A DNA stretch of 64,000 nt from Actinoplanes oblitus (lineage in GTDB: Bacteria; Actinomycetota; Actinomycetes; Mycobacteriales; Micromonosporaceae). The DNA is taken from assembly GCF_030252345.1 (NCBI RefSeq), contig NZ_CP126980.1:5533501-5597500 (forward strand), in the 5' to 3' direction. Shown in pieces: positions 42,901 to 51,195 of this stretch; within the stretch, counting starts at the first letter, position 1, and each line of letters begins with the position of its first letter. A model generated the notes under the pieces. It did no database searches. It was given only the letters and a program-made list of their open reading frames with translations, and was not told the origin of the DNA. The position numbers were made by a program, and so were the translations under genes.

Positions 42901-44936
42901 GTGTCCGTTATACGGCCACCCACCGCGGCCGGTTCCGGCGGCCGCGGCGGTGTGCGCTCGCCGGCGCGACTGGAGCTCAGTTGCCACGGCACGCTGGTGA
43001 CCATGACGCCGCGCTGGAACAGCAGCCGGGCCTTGAGCCGCAACGCGCTCTGGTTGTGCAGCAGGTGTTCCCACCAGTGCCCGACCACGTACTCCGGCAG
43101 GTAGATCACCACCAGGTCCCGGGGGTGCCGCAGGCGCAGGTCCGCGACGTACTCCAGGACCGGACCGGTGATGTCCCGGTAGGGCGCGGCCAGCTCGGTG
43201 AGCGAGACCGGGATACCGCGCTCGGCCCACTCGGCCTGCAGCCCGCGAACCTCCTCGGCGCTGCCCGCCACGGTCAGCGCGGTGAGCGTGTCCGGCCGGG
43301 TGGCCCGGGCGTAGGCCAGCGCCCGCAGGGTCGGCTTGTGCAGCCGGGACACCAGCACCACGGCGTGGATGCGGGACGGCAGCACCATGCCACCTGGCTC
43401 CGGCGTCAGCTCGGCCCCGACCCGCCGGTAGTGCTGCTCGATCGCCTTCATCAAGCCGAAGATCGCCGGCATGGCGATCACCACCAGGTACGCGCCGTGG
43501 GTGAACTTCGTGATCAGTACGACGACGAGAACCACCCCGGTCAGCACGGCACCCATCCCGTTGATCGCCCGGGAGCGATGCAGCCGCCGGCGGATGGCCG
43601 GGTCCCGGGTGACCCGCAGGGCGGTGGTCCAGTGCCGGACCATCCCGGTCTGGCTGAGAGTGAAGGACACGAACACGCCGATGATGTACAGCTGGATCAG
43701 CCGGCTGGTGGACGCGTCGAACACCCAGATCAGCAGCCCGGCCAGCGCGGCCAGGATGACGATGCCGTTGCTGAAGACCAGGCGGTCGCCGCGGCGGGCG
43801 AACTGCTTGGGCAGATAGCCGTCGCGGCCCAGGATCGAGGCCAGGATCGGGAAGCCGTTGAACGCGGTGTTCGCCGCCAGGATCAGAACGGCGGCGGTGA
43901 AGCCCTGCACCAGTAGGAACCCGGCCGTCCCGTACCCGAACACCGCGGCGGCGATCTGCGCGATGGCGGTGCGCTGCTCGTACCCGGCCGGGGCGCCGAC
44001 CAGCTGGGTCGGATCGTCGGCCACCCGCACGTGCGCGATCAGCGCCAGCGCGGTGATTCCGGCGAACATCCCGATGGTGATCCCGCCCATGATCGTGATG
44101 GTGCTCGCGGCGTTGCGGCTCTTGGGCGCCTTGAAGTTGGGCACCCCGTTGCTGACCGCTTCCACCCCGGTCAGCGCGGTACATCCCTGGGAGAACGCTC
44201 GCAGGGCCAGCAGCAGCACCGCCACCCCGGTCGCGCCGTGCACCGGCGCGATACCGAACGAGGCGGACTCGGCCTGCGGCGCGTGCCCGCTCACCGCACG
44301 CCACAGCCCCCAGGCGATCATCAGGAAGACCACCGCGATGAAGCCGTACGTCGGAACGGCGAACACCGTGCCGGACTCCCTGATCCCGCGCAGGTTCATC
44401 AGCGTCAGCACCGCCACGAACAACAGGCAGACCGGCACGGCCGCCGGCTTGAGGGTCAGGAACGCCGAGGTGATCGCGTCCACCCCGGCGGCCACCGACA
44501 CCGCGACGGTCAGCACGTAGTCGACCAGCAACGCGCTGGCCGCGACGAGGGCGGCGTTGCGGCCCAGGTTGGCCCGGCTGACGGCGTACGCGCCGCCGCC
44601 GGTCGGATAGGCGTGACACGTCTGCCGGTAGGACGCGACCACCACCGCCAGCAGCACCGCCACCGAAGCGGCGATCCACGGCGTCAGGAACAACAGCGCC
44701 AGCCCGCCCAGGCTCAACGCCCGCAGGATCTCCTCGGTGGCGTACGCGTTCGAGGACAGCGGATCGGAACAGAACACCGGCAACGCCAGCTTCTTCGGCA
44801 GCAGGGTCGCGCCCAGCCGCTCACTACGCAACGGTCGGCCGACCAGCAGCCGCTTCGCCCACTTCAGCACGACGTCGAGCCAAGCGCCGGCCGGAGGGGC
44901 CGGCGGAGTTCTTGACGCCGTCTTGACGCCTGGCAT
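42897..44936 (-). CDS. APC/KimA-like transporter, probably potassium
   Basis: 679 residues. AKRLLVGRPLRSERLGATLL, PVFCSDPLSSNAYATEEIL and YPTGGGAYAVSRANLG are typical of the KimA/YdaO-type APC permeases, with about 12 helices, then a soluble tail (about 500-660: GGMVLPSRIHAVVLVSRLHK, LVVIYLPEYVVGHWWEHLLH). KimA imports K+, and coupling to a KdpDE pair supports that. The start is uncertain. ATG 44936 has no clear ribosome site and puts two promoter repeats inside codons 3-9; GTG 44870 would place all repeats upstream and begin right before the conserved region. Confidence 0.85.
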   Translation of the reverse strand: MPGVKTASRTPPAPPAGAWLDVVLKWAKRLLVGRPLRSERLGATLLPKKLALPVFCSDPLSSNAYATEEILRALSLGGLALLFLTPWIAASVAVLLAVVVASYRQTCHAYPTGGGAYAVSRANLGRNAALVAASALLVDYVLTVAVSVAAGVDAITSAFLTLKPAAVPVCLLFVAVLTLMNLRGIRESGTVFAVPTYGFIAVVFLMIAWGLWRAVSGHAPQAESASFGIAPVHGATGVAVLLLALRAFSQGCTALTGVEAVSNGVPNFKAPKSRNAASTITIMGGITIGMFAGITALALIAHVRVADDPTQLVGAPAGYEQRTAIAQIAAAVFGYGTAGFLLVQGFTAAVLILAANTAFNGFPILASILGRDGYLPKQFARRGDRLVFSNGIVILAALAGLLIWVFDASTSRLIQLYIIGVFVSFTLSQTGMVRHWTTALRVTRDPAIRRRLHRSRAINGMGAVLTGVVLVVVLITKFTHGAYLVVIAMPAIFGLMKAIEQHYRRVGAELTPEPGGMVLPSRIHAVVLVSRLHKPTLRALAYARATRPDTLTALTVAGSAEEVRGLQAEWAERGIPVSLTELAAPYRDITGPVLEYVADLRLRHPRDLVVIYLPEYVVGHWWEHLLHNQSALRLKARLLFQRGVMVTSVPWQLSSSRAGERTPPRPPEPAAVGGRITDT

Positions 44937-44960
44937 CCTGATCTTGACGAGTTCTTGACG
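44910..44960 (-). promoter_or_regulatory. Four phased CGTCAAGA repeats at the transporter promoter
   Basis: On the minus strand CGTCAAGA occurs four times, at 44953-44960, 44942-44949, 44921-44928 and 44910-44917. Spacings are 11, 21 and 11 bp, so all copies face the same side of the helix and form two tandem pairs. OmpR-family regulators bind such direct repeats, and the KdpE-like protein is encoded in the same operon. The array also reaches to within about 50 bases of the divergent CoA-transferase start. Confidence 0.65.
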
Positions 44961-45007
44961 GTGGCACGCGGCGGCCGTACCGGAAAGGTTCCTGAGATGA
45001 GTGTGCG

Positions 45008-46141
45008 GTGAGCGCGGCGCTGTCGGGGCTGGTGGTGGCGGACTTCAGCCGGGTGCTGGCCGGGCCGCTGGCCACCATGACGCTGGCCGACCTGGGTGCC
45101 GTGGTGGTCAAGGTCGAGCGGCCCGGCTCGGGTGACGACACCCGGGCCTGGGGGCCGCCCTGGGGTACCCGGTCGTCGTCCTATTTCGAGGGGCTCAACC
45201 GGAGCAAGTACAGCATCGCGCTGGACTTCGCCGACGCGGACGACCGGGCTACGGCGCTGGACCTGGCCGGGCGCGCGGATGTGGTCGTCCAGAATCTGAA
45301 CCTGACCGGTTTCGGTCTTGATTACGAGTCGGTGGCCGCTGTCAATCCGGGCGTGGTGTATTGCTCGATCACCGGGTTCGGGGCCGGCGCCGGCCTGCCG
45401 GGATACGACTTCCTGGTGCAGGCGGTCGGCGGGCTGATGAGCATCACCGGGGAGGCCGGCGGTGAGCCGTTGAAGGTCGGGGTGGCGCTGGTCGACGTGC
45501 TGACCGCGAAGGACGCCACGATCGGCATCCTGGCGGCGCTGCACCGGCGGCGGGCGACCGGGCTCGGCGAGCACGTGCAGGTCGATCTGATGTCCAGCCT
45601 GCTCGGTGGCCTGGTGAATCAGGCGTCCGGCTATCTGGCGACCGGGGTGGCGCCCGCTCGGATGGGCAACCGCCATCCGTCGATAGCGCCGTACGAGACG
45701 CTGCGATGCGCGGACGTGCCGATCGCTATCGCCTGCGGGAACGATCGGCAGTTCGCCCGGCTGTGCGAGGTGCTCGGCGTCCCGGAGCTGGCCGGCGACG
45801 CGCGATTCACCGACAACCCGTCGCGGGTCGCGCATCGGGAGGCGCTCGTCACGTTGCTGGAGGCGGCGCTGGCGGCAGCGCCGGCGGCGGTCTGGGAGGA
45901 GCGGCTGACCGCGGCCGGGGTGGCCGCCGGGGTGGTACGGGACATCGGGCAGGCCATCGACAGGGCCTCGGCGCTGGGCCTCGCACCGCTGGTCGACGGG
46001 CAGATCCGGCACCCCGTCCGGTACGGCTCGGGGCCGGTGGCGAGCCCGGCGCCACCGCCCGGGCTGGGCGAGCACTCGTCGCTGGTGCGCGACTGGCTCG
46101 CCGGAAAGGGCCCGTTGGCTCACCCCGGGGCGGGTGCGTAG
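45008..46141 (+). CDS. CaiB/BaiF class III CoA-transferase
   Basis: 377 residues. LVVADFSRVLAGPLATMTLADLGA with VKVERPGSGDDTR at the N-terminus and the catalytic Asp in the VDLMSSL region identify the family. GLPGYDFLVQAVGGLMSITG, ALVDVLTAKDATIGILAAL and RHPSIAPYETLRC follow the usual order. It moves CoA between acids. The start is GTG 45008. It is divergent from the K+ transporter operon and probably unrelated to it in function; no acyl-CoA partner gene is near. Confidence 0.9.
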   Translation: MSAALSGLVVADFSRVLAGPLATMTLADLGAVVVKVERPGSGDDTRAWGPPWGTRSSSYFEGLNRSKYSIALDFADADDRATALDLAGRADVVVQNLNLTGFGLDYESVAAVNPGVVYCSITGFGAGAGLPGYDFLVQAVGGLMSITGEAGGEPLKVGVALVDVLTAKDATIGILAALHRRRATGLGEHVQVDLMSSLLGGLVNQASGYLATGVAPARMGNRHPSIAPYETLRCADVPIAIACGNDRQFARLCEVLGVPELAGDARFTDNPSRVAHREALVTLLEAALAAAPAAVWEERLTAAGVAAGVVRDIGQAIDRASALGLAPLVDGQIRHPVRYGSGPVASPAPPPGLGEHSSLVRDWLAGKGPLAHPGAGA

Positions 46142-46150
46142 GGTGCCGCT

Positions 46151-46780
46151 GTGGATGTCAGGGGAATGATCGCTGACGAGCGGCGCCGGATGGCCGACCT
46201 CGTCGAATCGCTGAACGCCGAGCAGCTGCGGACACGCAGCCTGTGCGGGGCGTGGACGGTCAAGGAGGTGGTCGGCCACCTGGTCTCGGCGGTCGCCGCC
46301 AGCCGGGCGTCGGCTCTGCTGCTCCTGGTCCGCAGCGGCTTCAATCTGCACAAGGCGAACGCCCGCCTGGCCGCCCAGATGGCCGTCCGCCCGGCCGGTG
46401 AGCTCGCCGACATGTTGCGGGCGCACGCGGAGCACCCGTTCCGCCCGCCGGTGGTGGGTTATCCGGGGCAGCTCACCGACCTCCAGGTGCACGGGCAGGA
46501 CATCCGGCGGCCCCTCGGCCTCGCGCACGACCTCCAGCCGGAGCGGCTGCGCGCGTCGCTGGACTTCCTGGTCGGCGGGCGGGCGGTGGGCTTCGTGCCG
46601 AAGCAGCGGCCGGCCGGGCTGCGCTTCGAGGCGCCCGACGTGGCGTGGAGCTGGGGTGACGGGCCGCTGGTCCGGGGCACCGGGGAGGCGATCATGATGA
46701 CCCTGACCGGGCGGCGGGTCGCGCTGGCCGACCTGTCCGGCGACGGGGTCGCGGAGCTGCGCGGGCGGATGGGCCGCTGA
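46151..46780 (+). CDS. Maleylpyruvate isomerase / mycothiol-dependent DinB-like enzyme
   Basis: 209 residues, a four-helix DinB-type bundle. MADLVESLNAEQLRTRSLCGAWTVKEVVGHLV (with the metal-site His in GHL) and a later QLTDLQVHGQDIRRPL with another His are the family's metal ligands; I give positions about 16-45 and 115-130. Such enzymes in actinobacteria use mycothiol. TAGGGT (46139-46144) is six bases before the GTG, so the mRNA is leaderless and overlaps the end of the CoA-transferase gene. Confidence 0.85.
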   Translation: MDVRGMIADERRRMADLVESLNAEQLRTRSLCGAWTVKEVVGHLVSAVAASRASALLLLVRSGFNLHKANARLAAQMAVRPAGELADMLRAHAEHPFRPPVVGYPGQLTDLQVHGQDIRRPLGLAHDLQPERLRASLDFLVGGRAVGFVPKQRPAGLRFEAPDVAWSWGDGPLVRGTGEAIMMTLTGRRVALADLSGDGVAELRGRMGR

Positions 46781-46958
46781 GGCGTGCGGAGCTGATCGAC
46801 GTACGCGACAGGTCGCTCTGAGCCGAGGACACCGGAGGCCGACCCACCCAGGCCGGCGCGGGGCGGTCAGAGAGCCGGTGGTGGGCCCGGAACCGGCCTA
46901 AGCTGTCTCGACAAGGCGCTATATCAGCCTTTTTCAGCTTTTGGGCGTGGGGGTTCCC

Positions 46959-49900
46959 ATGGTGGCGACATTGGCGATCACCGCGCTGTACTTCCTGATC
47001 CTGCTGTGGCTGGCGTGGCAGTACCTACGCCACCGAGACCCGCTGCTGCCCGCCGTGATGTCGGTGATCGCCGCCGTGGCGATGCTGTTCGTGCTGACCG
47101 TGGTCCAGCTGTTGGTGGGCTCGCCGCCCCGGCCGTTCACGGTGCTGTTCTCCCTGCTGCTGCTGGGCCAGCCGTTCTTCGTGGTACGGATGATCAGCCG
47201 GGTGCGACCGGTGCCCACCTGGGGGCTGGTGGCCGCGCTCGCGGCGTGGGTGGCCACCGCCGTCCCGGTCACCGTGCTGCCCCAGCCGATGCCGCACGCC
47301 GCGGCGCTGGTGGTCGTCGGCACGTTCTTCGCGGTCGAGGTCGCCGCCGCGGGCCTGCTCGCGGCCGAGGCGCGCCGCCGCGGCGGCGCCGCCCGCCAAC
47401 GCCTGGGGTACGCCGCCGCGGGTACCGCGTCGTTCGGGGTGGCGCTGCTGCTCGCCGGCAGCGAGATGGCCGGTTCGGTGGTCACCCTGGTGTCCCGGGC
47501 GGTGGCGTTGCTGTCGGCGGTGATGTACCTGCTGGCCTTCGCGCCGCCGCGGTGGCTGCGCCAGCACTGGTCGACCGTCGCGGCGTACGCGGTGATGCGG
47601 CAGTTGCTCGACGCGCCGGTCGACGAGCCACCGGAGCGCACCTGGCAGCGGTACTGCGAGGGGGCGCGGACGGTGCTCGGCCCGGACGAGGTGGCGGTGG
47701 TGTCGCCCACCGCCGAGGGTGGCGTGTGCCCGATGGCCGGCACCCGGCTGCCCAGCACCCCCGGCACCTATCCGGCGGAGGATCTGGACCGGCTCCTGGA
47801 CCATCCGCCGAACACCGTGGACGCGTTGGCCGGCTGGACCCATCCGCCCCGGCTCGCGGCCGACCTGGCCCGGGCCAGCGGCACCCGGTTCGTGACCGCC
47901 GCGCCGATGACGCTGGGCGGGCGCGTCGGCGCACTTCTCATGCTGAACCGGTACCGGGTGTTGTTCGCCGAGGACGACGTCGCGCTCGTCGCCGGGCTGG
48001 CCGCGCAGGCCGCCGCCGTGGCCGGACGCGCGACCGTCCTGGCCGCGCAGCAGCGCCTCGCCGTGATCGTGGAGTCGTCCCACGACGCGATCGTCAGCCG
48101 CGACCTCGACGGCATCGTCACCAGTTGGAACTCCGCCGCGGAGCAGCTCTACGGGTACACCGCGGCGGAGATGGTCGGCCGGCCCGGCACCGCCATCGTC
48201 CCGCCGGAGAACCGGGAGGCCGAGGCCGCGATGCTGACCCGCGCGATGCGGGGCGAACGCGTCGAGCGGCAGAACCTGACCCGCCGCCGTAAGGACGGCA
48301 CCGACATCACGGTAGCGCTGACCGTGTCGCCGATCACCCTCCCGGACGGCACGGTGGTGGGCGTCGCGTCGATCTCCCGGGACGTCTCGGAACGGCAACG
48401 GGCCGCCGCCATGTTCCGGGGACTGCTGGAGGCGGCCCCCGACGCGATGCTCGGAATCACCCGGGACGGCACCATCACACTGCTCAACGCCCAAGCGGCA
48501 GGCATGTTCGGATACCGGCGCGAGGAGTTGCTCGGCCAGTGCGTCGACCGGCTGCTACCGCCGGACACCCGGGAAGCATCCGCCCGGCAGCGCGTCGACT
48601 ACTTCGCCGACCCGGTACCCCAGCGGATGGGCGCCGGGATACCACTGACCGCGGTCCGCAAGGACGGCACCGAGTTCCCCGCCGAGATCAGCCTCAGCGC
48701 TCTGGAAACCGACGAGGGGACCATCGTCTCCATCGCGGTGCGCGACCTCACCGAACGGCTGCAGGCCCAAGCCGAGCGGGACCGCCTCGCGGCCGCCGCC
48801 GAACACGCCGCCGTCGAGCGCCGTCTGCAGCACACCCGCCGGCTGGAAAGCCTCGGTCAGCTCGCCGGCGGCGTCGCCCACGACTTCAACAACCTGCTCG
48901 GGGTGATCTCCAGCTACACCGAACTGCTGCTGGACACCGTCGACGACCCCGCCGCCCGGGCCGACCTGGGCCGGATCGCCCACGCCGCCGAACGAGCCGC
49001 CGGACTGACCAAACAACTGCTCGTCTTCGGTCGCCGCGACATCACCCAGGCCCAGGTGCTCAACCTCAACCACGTCGTCGGCGACGTCGAGGAGATGCTG
49101 CGCCGCACCCTCGGCGAACACATCCACCTCATCACCGACCTCGACCGGCGGGCCGCGCCGGTCAACGCCGATCCGTCCCAGCTCGAACAGATCCTGCTCA
49201 ACCTGGCCGTCAACGCCCGCGACGCGATGCCGACCGGGGGCACGCTGTCCATCGACACCACCAACGTCGACCTGACCACCGGCGACGACGTCCCGGGCAC
49301 GCTGCCGCCCGGCCGGTACGTGCGGCTGCGGGTCAGCGACACCGGCACCGGGATGGCCCCCGAAGTGCTCGAACGAGCGTTCGAGCCGTTCTACACCACC
49401 AAGCCACCTGGCGCCGGCAGCGGTCTCGGCCTGGCCACCGTGTACGGCCTCGCCACGGCCGCCGGCGGCGACGTGCGACTGCAGTCCGAGCCCGGCATCG
49501 GCACCACCGTCACGGTGCTGCTGCCCGCCACCAGTGCGAGCCCCGCCGCACCGGGGGCCGCGGGCGGACCGTCGGCGGCGGCGCCGGCCACCCAGCAGAC
49601 GATCCTGCTCGTCGAGGACGAGGACGCGCTGCGCGAGGTCACCGCCCGCATCCTGACCAGGGCCGGTTACCACGTGCTCACCGCCGCGGACGGCACCGCC
49701 GCGGTGCACACCGCGGCCACCCACCCCGCCCCGATCCACCTGCTGCTCTCCGACGTCATCATGCCGGGCATGACGGGCAACCAGGTCGCCGCCCACATCC
49801 GGGCCATCCACCCGGAGACCCCGGTGCTCTACATGTCCGGCTACGCCCAACCCTTCCTCGCCGAGAACGGCACCCTGCCACCCGATGTCACCATCGTCGA

Positions 49901-50006
49901 GAAGCCCTTCACCAGCCAGCAACTGCTCACCCACATACGGCGCATCCTCGAACCGCGCCAGGCGACTCACGCCGATCCGGCCGCACCGCGCGGGTCACAG
50001 CGGTGA
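46959..50006 (+). CDS. Large hybrid sensor histidine kinase with PAS repeats and receiver
   Basis: 1015 residues. About seven membrane helices (1-200) are followed by a GAF domain (about 220-360), two PAS domains (about 365-480 and 485-610), the H-box GGVAHDFNNLLGVISSYTEL (His near 640), an ATPase domain (NLAVNARDAMPTGG, SDTGTGMAPEVLERAFEPFY, GSGLGLATVYG) and a C-terminal receiver with Asp near 932 (LLSDVIMPG). This DFNNLL kinase type often works with cognate or shared partners. No separate response regulator is adjacent, but a short H-box protein gene converges on its end. ATG 46959 follows GGGGG. Confidence 0.9.
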   Translation: MVATLAITALYFLILLWLAWQYLRHRDPLLPAVMSVIAAVAMLFVLTVVQLLVGSPPRPFTVLFSLLLLGQPFFVVRMISRVRPVPTWGLVAALAAWVATAVPVTVLPQPMPHAAALVVVGTFFAVEVAAAGLLAAEARRRGGAARQRLGYAAAGTASFGVALLLAGSEMAGSVVTLVSRAVALLSAVMYLLAFAPPRWLRQHWSTVAAYAVMRQLLDAPVDEPPERTWQRYCEGARTVLGPDEVAVVSPTAEGGVCPMAGTRLPSTPGTYPAEDLDRLLDHPPNTVDALAGWTHPPRLAADLARASGTRFVTAAPMTLGGRVGALLMLNRYRVLFAEDDVALVAGLAAQAAAVAGRATVLAAQQRLAVIVESSHDAIVSRDLDGIVTSWNSAAEQLYGYTAAEMVGRPGTAIVPPENREAEAAMLTRAMRGERVERQNLTRRRKDGTDITVALTVSPITLPDGTVVGVASISRDVSERQRAAAMFRGLLEAAPDAMLGITRDGTITLLNAQAAGMFGYRREELLGQCVDRLLPPDTREASARQRVDYFADPVPQRMGAGIPLTAVRKDGTEFPAEISLSALETDEGTIVSIAVRDLTERLQAQAERDRLAAAAEHAAVERRLQHTRRLESLGQLAGGVAHDFNNLLGVISSYTELLLDTVDDPAARADLGRIAHAAERAAGLTKQLLVFGRRDITQAQVLNLNHVVGDVEEMLRRTLGEHIHLITDLDRRAAPVNADPSQLEQILLNLAVNARDAMPTGGTLSIDTTNVDLTTGDDVPGTLPPGRYVRLRVSDTGTGMAPEVLERAFEPFYTTKPPGAGSGLGLATVYGLATAAGGDVRLQSEPGIGTTVTVLLPATSASPAAPGAAGGPSAAAPATQQTILLVEDEDALREVTARILTRAGYHVLTAADGTAAVHTAATHPAPIHLLLSDVIMPGMTGNQVAAHIRAIHPETPVLYMSGYAQPFLAENGTLPPDVTIVEKPFTSQQLLTHIRRILEPRQATHADPAAPRGSQR

Positions 50007-50561
50007 GGCCACGTTGTCGAGCAGCCGCTGCAGGTCCCTGGCGCACTGGTAGATCACGCTCAGCTGGCGGGCGTGTGCCGGATCCACGGTGTCGTCGTCG
50101 GTCAGGATCTCCGCCCAGCCGAGAATCTTGGCGACCGGATGGCGGATGTGATGCGACAACTCCCGCCGGCCATCGTCGTCGCCGAGGCTGAGCCACATGG
50201 CGGTCAGCCGCGGCACCGCGGTACGAGCCACCTCGATCTCACGGTGGCGCGGGAAACCACCCATCGACGCCAACCCGTGCCGGCAGCCGGCGCACAGCGG
50301 CAGATGAGCCTGGCCGTCCACCGATTCGGCCGGCCGCAGGCAGGCGATCTGCGAGCCCGGGTCGACCATGACGCAGCAGTCGAAGCCGGCCGGCGTGAAG
50401 TCCTCCACCCGCAACCCCTGCTCGGCGAGTTGTTCCTCCAGCTCACCGGCGAGCCGGTCGCTGACCCAGAACCGGTCCCGGTACAGCCGGTGACAGCCAC
50501 CCTGCCCATCGACATGAGGCACCGGCGAGAGCCGCCAGCCGCGGGCGTGAATCAGCTGCAT
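49995..50561 (-). CDS. Small protein with Cys-rich head and kinase-type H-box only
   Basis: 188 residues. The first 110 residues contain Cys at FDCCVMVDPGSQIACLRP and LCAGCRHG, a possible metal or redox site. The last 60 read as a histidine-kinase dimerisation helix: RRELSHHIRHPVAKILGWAE, then ARQLSVIYQCARDLQRLLDN. No ATPase domain follows, so it cannot phosphorylate itself. GGGAGC precedes the ATG. Its 3' end overlaps the hybrid kinase gene by 12 bases, tail to tail. It might accept phosphate from that kinase or act as a sensor that dimerises; both are inference. Confidence 0.7.
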   Translation of the reverse strand: MQLIHARGWRLSPVPHVDGQGGCHRLYRDRFWVSDRLAGELEEQLAEQGLRVEDFTPAGFDCCVMVDPGSQIACLRPAESVDGQAHLPLCAGCRHGLASMGGFPRHREIEVARTAVPRLTAMWLSLGDDDGRRELSHHIRHPVAKILGWAEILTDDDTVDPAHARQLSVIYQCARDLQRLLDNVASPL

Positions 50562-50727
50562 GGTGCTCCCTGCGCCAATGGTTCACCCCGACGGAGTGCC
50601 CCGGACCCCGAACATCGGCCGGCGGAGCGCCGACATGAAGGCCCAGGCACACCCCGAGGCACGTTGTTTCCGGGGCCGGCCGGCCGCGCGGCGCCCCGGC
50701 CTCGTGGCCAGGGTGACGATCAGCCGG

Positions 50728-51195
50728 TCAGGCGGCGATCAGCGACTGCGGCGCGGCCGCTTTCAGCCGGGTGTTGAGCCAGGACAGCTGCCGGGAGTTC
50801 TGCCCGGACGCGTGCCGGCACAGCTCGATCAGCTCGTCGTCGCGCAGCGCCCGCGCCGCCTGGAGGACCACCGTCCAGGTGGTCTGCACCAGGGTGCCGA
50901 GCACGTGCAGGTCCTGCAGGTCGCGCAGCAGCCCGACCGGCCCGGTGCGCACCTCGGCCAGGCCGGCCGCGTGCAGCCGCTCCGGTTCCTCGACGTCGCC
51001 GGAAGCCGCCGAGGAACCGTACCGGTCCACGATCGGCGCGAGCCGCCGCGCCTGCTTGTCGCTCATCTTCGCCAGGGTCTGGCAGATGAACAGCACGTCC
51101 GGATGCTTGGCGTGGCCCCGCCCCACGGTGCGCAGCGAGTCGGCGAACGTCTGCTCGGCGTGCCGCGCCAGCCGGAGATAGGTCACCAGGTTCAT
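50728..51195 (-). CDS. Helical-bundle protein of the CYP152/molybdopterin operon
   Basis: 155 residues, almost all helix: MNLVTYLRLARHAEQTFADS, ICQTLAKMSDKQARRLAPIV, LVQTTWTVVLQAARALRDDE, CRHASGQNSRQLSWLNTRLK. The shape is ferritin-like, but I cannot assign a clear diiron motif. ATG 51195 overlaps the oxidoreductase stop (ATGA), with GGAGGACGACG upstream. It may be a chaperone or electron-transfer partner of the molybdopterin enzyme. The 50562-50727 gap holds only a GC-rich hairpin-like stretch. Confidence 0.7.
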   Translation of the reverse strand: MNLVTYLRLARHAEQTFADSLRTVGRGHAKHPDVLFICQTLAKMSDKQARRLAPIVDRYGSSAASGDVEEPERLHAAGLAEVRTGPVGLLRDLQDLHVLGTLVQTTWTVVLQAARALRDDELIELCRHASGQNSRQLSWLNTRLKAAAPQSLIAA

